Shown: piece after piece, positions 4,589 through 7,683 of the stretch | Position numbering within the stretch: the first letter of the stretch is position 1 | Layout of the letters: every line of letters starts with the position of its first letter | Assembly (NCBI GenBank): GCA_000024525.1 | Contig: CP001775.1 | Location: 1-7,683 of the forward strand | Direction: 5' to 3' | DNA from: Spirosoma linguale DSM 74 | GTDB lineage: Bacteria > Bacteroidota > Bacteroidia > Cytophagales > Spirosomataceae | DNA length: 7,683 bases | The notes under the pieces: model-generated | What the model saw: the letters and a program-made list of their open reading frames with translations, nothing else | What the model was told of the DNA's origin: nothing | The model's database searches: none | Made by a program: the position numbers and the translations under genes

Positions 4589-5350
4589 TTAGCGGAATCG
4601 ACTGCCTCCGATAATATTTTTGAGTAATCCCCCCAATCCTCCTGAACTCAGGCCACCGTGTTTTCGTCGGCCACTTACACCAGCCAGCATAGCGATGAAT
4701 GAGCCTAAGCCACCACCTCCCTGGCTTACAGTTCCTCCCGCTAACCCGCCCAACAGGCCGCCTAATCCCTTTTGTTGGCCCCGTTTATGGCCGCTGCCCA
4801 GCATTTTTCCAAGCACCAGTGGGGCTACAACGCCCAGCACGCCCTGGACCATCTGGGGGGATATATTAACATTCCTAAATGCATTACCAAAGCCACTGTT
4901 GGTCAAAAATGCGGGGGAAGTAGGGTCCTCTCCCTGCTGCCGGGCCTCTCCCGCTTTATTGACGAACTGGTTAAGAATGCTGAACTGTTCCTGACTAACC
5001 TGTAAATAGGCAGCCATTTCCTCCATTCGTTGCTGTTCCTGAGCTGTGTATTGGCCATCAGCCTTCGCCAAACTAATCACATCGGTGATGAACGAAAAGC
5101 GGAGTTGACTTCCCTTGAGCACATCGAGACATTTCTGCATGCTCACCTGAGAGGGATCATTGGCGATCTGGCGGACCTCCTGCTGCATATTGGGGGGTAG
5201 TTCAGCCGCCTGACTTACCAGATTTAGAAATTCTAATTCCTGAGCGGAAACATTGCCATCCGCTAAAGCCATCGTTGCAAGCGCCCCCAGATAAGCTCCT
5301 CGTTCGGGCAAGGGGTAGTTTTTCAGCAGGCTATTTTGTTCTGGTTCCAT
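4589..5350 (-). CDS. TerB-like (tellurite resistance family) protein with Gly-rich tail
   Basis: From ATG 5350 this is a 253-residue protein. Residues about 15-130 are helical and match the TerB/TerB-like fold. Two related acidic motifs, ALADGNVSAQELEFL (28-42) and AKADGQYTAQEQQRM (95-109), carry the ADG-x-x-(S/T)-x-x-E pattern that binds metal in TerB proteins. Residues 130-180 are a linker with a hydrophobic stretch (VQGVLGVVAPLVLGKML, 168-184). The tail (185-253) is glycine-rich low complexity with GLGGLLGGLAGG-type repeats ending in basic residues. TerB-like proteins belong to membrane-associated stress systems (tellurite, phage, metal ions). No other ter gene is present, so tellurite resistance should not be assumed. 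The frame is open to a TTG at 5416, but the ATG is preferred because the domain starts just after it. Confidence 0.75.
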   Translation of the reverse strand: MEPEQNSLLKNYPLPERGAYLGALATMALADGNVSAQELEFLNLVSQAAELPPNMQQEVRQIANDPSQVSMQKCLDVLKGSQLRFSFITDVISLAKADGQYTAQEQQRMEEMAAYLQVSQEQFSILNQFVNKAGEARQQGEDPTSPAFLTNSGFGNAFRNVNISPQMVQGVLGVVAPLVLGKMLGSGHKRGQQKGLGGLLGGLAGGTVSQGGGGLGSFIAMLAGVSGRRKHGGLSSGGLGGLLKNIIGGSRFR

Positions 5351-5688
5351 TGCGTCAAAAATAGTAAGGTAGTAGTTGAGTTGTGAAAACGGGATGCCGG
5401 GCCATACTCGTACCAACTACTTTAATCAGGAACGGTTATGGTTGATAATTTCTATTCAGTAACGATAGGCTATAAGTATCGTTTATTCTCATGCAAACCC
5501 GCCCATTTGACACAAGATCCCCGTCGTCAGTGGGAAAAGGAACTTCCTGATTTAACCTTTGAAAAAACAACTGTTATTACTCAGTCTTCCCTATTTTGTC
5601 GTTGGCACTGTATCCTACTCACGGAGTAATTAATAGTTACCAAGAAACACTTTGAATTACGTACATCAACTTTTAAACGTTATAATTC
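5351..5688. other. Divergent intergenic region between terB-like and PAP2 genes
   Basis: This 338-bp gap separates two divergent genes and should hold both promoters. A 63-codon + strand frame (5438-5629) has no recognisable domain, no repeat of neighbouring coding style and several Cys/Trp-rich stretches, and I would not call it a gene on this evidence. The terB-like frame also stays open here to a TTG at 5416. From 5629 to 5688 the DNA is A/T-rich and probably contains the PAP2 promoter, but I find no exact TAnnTTTG element. Confidence 0.4.
5356..5363 (-). promoter_or_regulatory. Possible -7 element TATTTTTG before the terB-like gene
   Basis: On the minus strand TATTTTTG matches TAnnTTTG. 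It ends 5 bp before the ATG at 5350, so a transcript from it would be almost leaderless. No TTG is found at the -33 spacing. It favours the ATG over the upstream TTG start, but the match could be chance in A/T-rich DNA. Confidence 0.25.
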
Positions 5689-6552
5689 GTGAATCTTATC
5701 TTTCACAGAACCTGGTTAACATTCAAAAAGCAACGCACTGTTTTATTGGCTTTGATCAGCTATCAGGCGTCACTGATTCTTTCCTTTGGACAGTCCCCGT
5801 ATGAACTTAAGACTGACCGGGAATTAACGCTGCTTGGGGTTGGTGCATTAACGGGAATTACCTCCCTGGTGCTCGAACAACAGGTAAAACCTTGGACGCC
5901 AAGCGAAATTGCTTTGCTGAATCGGAATACAATTAACCCGTTTGACCGATCAGCCACATATAAGTTCAATTCGACTGCCAATCAAATTAGCGATATGACG
6001 CTGTTGGGTACGGCTGCTGTTACAGGGTTGCTAGTCATAGCGACTAAACCAATGCGGCAAGACATCAAAACACTAGGAATCATGTACCTAGAAACGTTAC
6101 TAGTAGTAAATGGTGTGCAATACTCGGTCAAAAATATAACGCAGCGCACGAGACCTTATGGTTACAATCCGGCAGTAGCAGTTGCTGAAAAACTGGACCG
6201 TAACACAAAGCAGTCTTTTTTTTCGGGCCATGCCGCCAACGCTTTCGCTACCGCCGTATTTACTGGTGAGGTGTTTCAACAGTATTTTCCGTATTCACGC
6301 TTGAAATCTGTTGTCTGGGTCGGGTCACTGGGCTTGGCTACGGTTACTTCGGTATTAAGGTATGAAGGAGGAAAACATTACCCCAGCGACTTACTGGTTG
6401 GTACGGCATTTGGCTCATTAGTCGGTTGGGGCATTCCGTATCTACACATGGTTAAAAACCATGATAACTTAAGCCGTCGGTTGGATGTCCGACCTTGGAG
6501 CAATGGCTCAGCTAATGGAGTCTACGTACAGTTACGAGTATTTTCACGCTGA
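5689..6552 (+). CDS. PAP2-family membrane phosphatase
   Basis: This is a 287-residue phosphatidic acid phosphatase type 2 superfamily protein. All three catalytic blocks are visible: K148-x6-R155-P156 (KNITQRTRP), SGH with the nucleophile-activating H181 (QSFFSGHAANAF), and R224-x5-H230-x3-D234 (LRYEGGKHYPSD), where the usual Ser before the Arg is Leu. These enzymes remove phosphate from lipids such as undecaprenyl pyrophosphate, phosphatidate or lipid A at the periplasmic face. The substrate here cannot be told. The N-terminus (basic to residue 17, hydrophobic 18-34, then GQS) looks like a signal peptide or anchor, and further hydrophobic segments lie at about 45-63, 104-119, 128-147, 207-222 and 235-251. 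The start is GTG at 5689, chosen because it directly precedes this basic-hydrophobic segment. It converges on rep with only 23 bp between. Confidence 0.85.
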   Translation: MNLIFHRTWLTFKKQRTVLLALISYQASLILSFGQSPYELKTDRELTLLGVGALTGITSLVLEQQVKPWTPSEIALLNRNTINPFDRSATYKFNSTANQISDMTLLGTAAVTGLLVIATKPMRQDIKTLGIMYLETLLVVNGVQYSVKNITQRTRPYGYNPAVAVAEKLDRNTKQSFFSGHAANAFATAVFTGEVFQQYFPYSRLKSVVWVGSLGLATVTSVLRYEGGKHYPSDLLVGTAFGSLVGWGIPYLHMVKNHDNLSRRLDVRPWSNGSANGVYVQLRVFSR

Positions 6553-6561
6553 AAGTAAAGA

Positions 6562-6596
6562 ACCCCTATATAAATTCAAACGGGGTCATTTTTTTT
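6562..6596 (+). terminator. Weak hairpin plus T run between PAP2 and rep genes
   Basis: ACCCC (6562-6566) can pair with GGGGT (6582-6586) across a 15-nt loop, followed by eight T (6589-6596). The long T run suits termination of the PAP2 transcript, but the 5-bp stem is short. It overlaps the last codons of rep on the other strand. Confidence 0.4.
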
Positions 6597-7571
6597 CTTT
6601 GACTCTTTTAAACCGAGTCGGGTAAGCAGGTAGCCCGCCACGTTCTTTTCTACTTTGACCTTGCCTGTCTGTAACTCGTAGGCAAACTTATTGACCTCCT
6701 GAACCAGATCCGCTGAGTTCATAATTTGATTCACTACGTCGGCCCGTTTGATATTCCATTTCTCCAATAGTAGACGAGCATTTTGATATTGGGCATCAGA
6801 TACACCTGCCAGAGTTGCCCCCCCTTTGATGGATTTATCCTCTACCGGAAGGACTATAGCCAGTGGTTGCCGTTTGATTGTAAATGAAACACTTTGGAAA
6901 CTACGTCCTCGTTTGTATAGGGTATAATCTATTTGTAAATCAGTGTGTTCATTGATCTGCTTCTTTGCTTCATCAAGAACGAAGCGTTTAAATTCACCTA
7001 TCTGCTTGTACTGTTCATTACCCTTATCATCAAGTAGAGAGAGCATCTTCTTAAGTTCAGGAATTTTGTAAACGGGAGTCTCTCCTTTGTCATTCCACTG
7101 ACTGCACAGGGTGTATAACCGTTTGGCATACTTACTACCCAGCCGTAGAGCTGCATACAACTCGAAGGAGGTGAAATTGTCCTTCAAATCGAATAGATAA
7201 GGTTTTATATCATCGGAAAGCCTTACTTCAATGCGCCCCTCACCAATTACATACTTAACCCGCTGAAACATCCAGAGTTGTTCATAACTCTTTGGTGTTG
7301 AGACTTCAAACATACGGCTACCCATCTCCTCAGTAGCCTTTTTGAGGTAGCCGTACTTATACTCCTTTCCCGTCAGGGTTGATAAATCTTTTACCACAAT
7401 CTCATAAACTCCATCCGTCTTATCCTTCCTAAGTATCGAGAGGAGATAAAAAAACAGGTCTAATTGTAGTTCTGAATACTCATAACGGGCAGTAGTAATA
7501 GCATTATGCTGGCGAATTGAAACGGATTGGCTCATTTGTAAACTATCTGATTTATTGATGTTTATATTCAT
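6576..7571 (-). CDS. Rep_3 family plasmid replication initiator
   Basis: This 331-residue protein is an initiator of the Rep_3 (RepB/RepE/Pi-like) superfamily, which binds iterons and opens the origin. The first winged-helix domain spans about 20-125. It begins with the characteristic IRQHNAITTARYEYSELQLDLF (19-40) and continues through DLSTLTGKEY (62-71). The second spans about 135-235, with SKYAKRLYTLCSQW (146-159) and the DNA-binding segment FKRFVLDEAKKQINEHTDL (194-212) followed by YKRGRSFQSVSFTIKR (219-234), typical of the family. A C-terminal extension (255-320) is helical with a basic end. The annotated ATG is 7571. The Met at codon 13 (7535) is an alternative, since family similarity starts just after it. 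The gene faces away from five iterons beginning about 50 bp upstream, which is the normal arrangement for autoregulated initiators. Confidence 0.93.
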   Translation of the reverse strand: MNININKSDSLQMSQSVSIRQHNAITTARYEYSELQLDLFFYLLSILRKDKTDGVYEIVVKDLSTLTGKEYKYGYLKKATEEMGSRMFEVSTPKSYEQLWMFQRVKYVIGEGRIEVRLSDDIKPYLFDLKDNFTSFELYAALRLGSKYAKRLYTLCSQWNDKGETPVYKIPELKKMLSLLDDKGNEQYKQIGEFKRFVLDEAKKQINEHTDLQIDYTLYKRGRSFQSVSFTIKRQPLAIVLPVEDKSIKGGATLAGVSDAQYQNARLLLEKWNIKRADVVNQIMNSADLVQEVNKFAYELQTGKVKVEKNVAGYLLTRLGLKESKKKNDPV

Positions 7572-7584
7572 AACGAATTAAAAA

Positions 7585-7592
7585 GAAACTTA
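7585..7592 (-). promoter_or_regulatory. Possible rep promoter, -7 element TAAGTTTC
   Basis: On the minus strand TAAGTTTC differs from TAnnTTTG only in the last base and ends 13 bp before the rep ATG. It sits between the iterons and rep, where initiator bound to the iterons could repress transcription. No clear -33 TTG is present. Confidence 0.3.
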
Positions 7593-7621
7593 TTTAAGAT
7601 ACTCTTTTTAAGTTATCTTTT

Positions 7622-7683
7622 TTGACGGACTAAACCTCTTTTTTTGACGGACTAAACCTCTTTTTTGACGGACTAAACCTCTT
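7622..7683. repeat. Replication iterons, copies 1-3 (array continues at base 1)
   Basis: Three direct copies of the core GACGGACTAAACCTC begin at 7624, 7646 and 7667, separated by runs of six or seven T. The array continues at bases 1-40 when the sequence is circularised, giving five copies with periods of 22, 21, 21 and 21 bp. Arrays with a helical-turn-pair period beside a Rep_3 gene are the usual binding sites of the initiator, which also use them for copy-number control. The array lies about 50 bp upstream of the rep start. Reading it as an origin is inference from repeat geometry and position. Confidence 0.9.

Noticed and set aside
4620..5005. Two + strand frames opposite the terB-like gene, one proline-rich
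   Set aside because: The proline-rich translation is the complement of the glycine-rich tail of the terB-like gene. There is no independent support.
4589..5350. Tellurite resistance operon
   Set aside because: Only a TerB-like domain protein is present. There are no TerC, TerD, TerZ or related partners, so a tellurite function is not supported.
5438..5629. 63-codon + strand frame between terB-like and PAP2 genes
   Set aside because: It has no domain, no membrane or signal features and no conserved context. It occupies the region expected to contain two divergent promoters.
6576..7683. CRISPR array from the terminal repeats
   Set aside because: Spacers between copies are only runs of 6-7 T and the period is 21-22 bp beside a Rep_3 gene, which fits iterons. 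No cas gene is present.

Overview
The window looks like a complete small circular mobilizable plasmid of 7,683 bp from a Bacteroidetes bacterium, most likely a Cytophagales member of the Spirosoma type (the lineage is inferred from gene families, not computed). Copies of one 21-22 bp iteron sit at both ends, and joining base 7683 to base 1 continues the array in register with the same six-T spacer. The linear break therefore falls inside the replication origin. The Rep_3 initiator, the BfmA/BtgA-type mobilization protein followed by a DUF5712-type relaxase, and TAnnTTTG-like promoter elements without clear Shine-Dalgarno sites all fit Bacteroidetes.

Layout. (1) Origin: five iterons (7624-7683 and 1-40), an AT-rich stretch with a small hairpin, and rep transcribed leftward away from the array (7571-6576). 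(2) Mobilization module: an inverted-repeat-rich leader (448-624), then three ATGA-coupled genes (643-2881): a ribbon-helix-helix-like accessory protein, a relaxase, and a single-span membrane protein with four 11-residue repeats. A nested hairpin follows. (3) A 757-bp stretch without a convincing CDS (2882-3638) but dense in RNA-like structure: a possible short transcript ending in a clear intrinsic terminator, a tRNA-like sequence whose only defect is an oversized anticodon loop, and a 38-position near-perfect palindrome around a TTCG-loop hairpin. (4) Cargo: a short MgtC/SapB membrane protein (+), a histidine-rich 83-residue protein and a TerB-like protein with a glycine-rich tail (both -), and a PAP2-family phosphatase (+).

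How it works together. Rep and the iterons maintain the plasmid. The mob operon should allow transfer with a helper conjugation apparatus, since no type IV secretion genes are present. The cargo is envelope, metal and stress themed (MgtC, His-rich, TerB, PAP2) and carries no classical resistance marker. I see no partition or toxin-antitoxin genes. The most unusual part is the tRNA-like sequence and long palindrome in 3260-3460.
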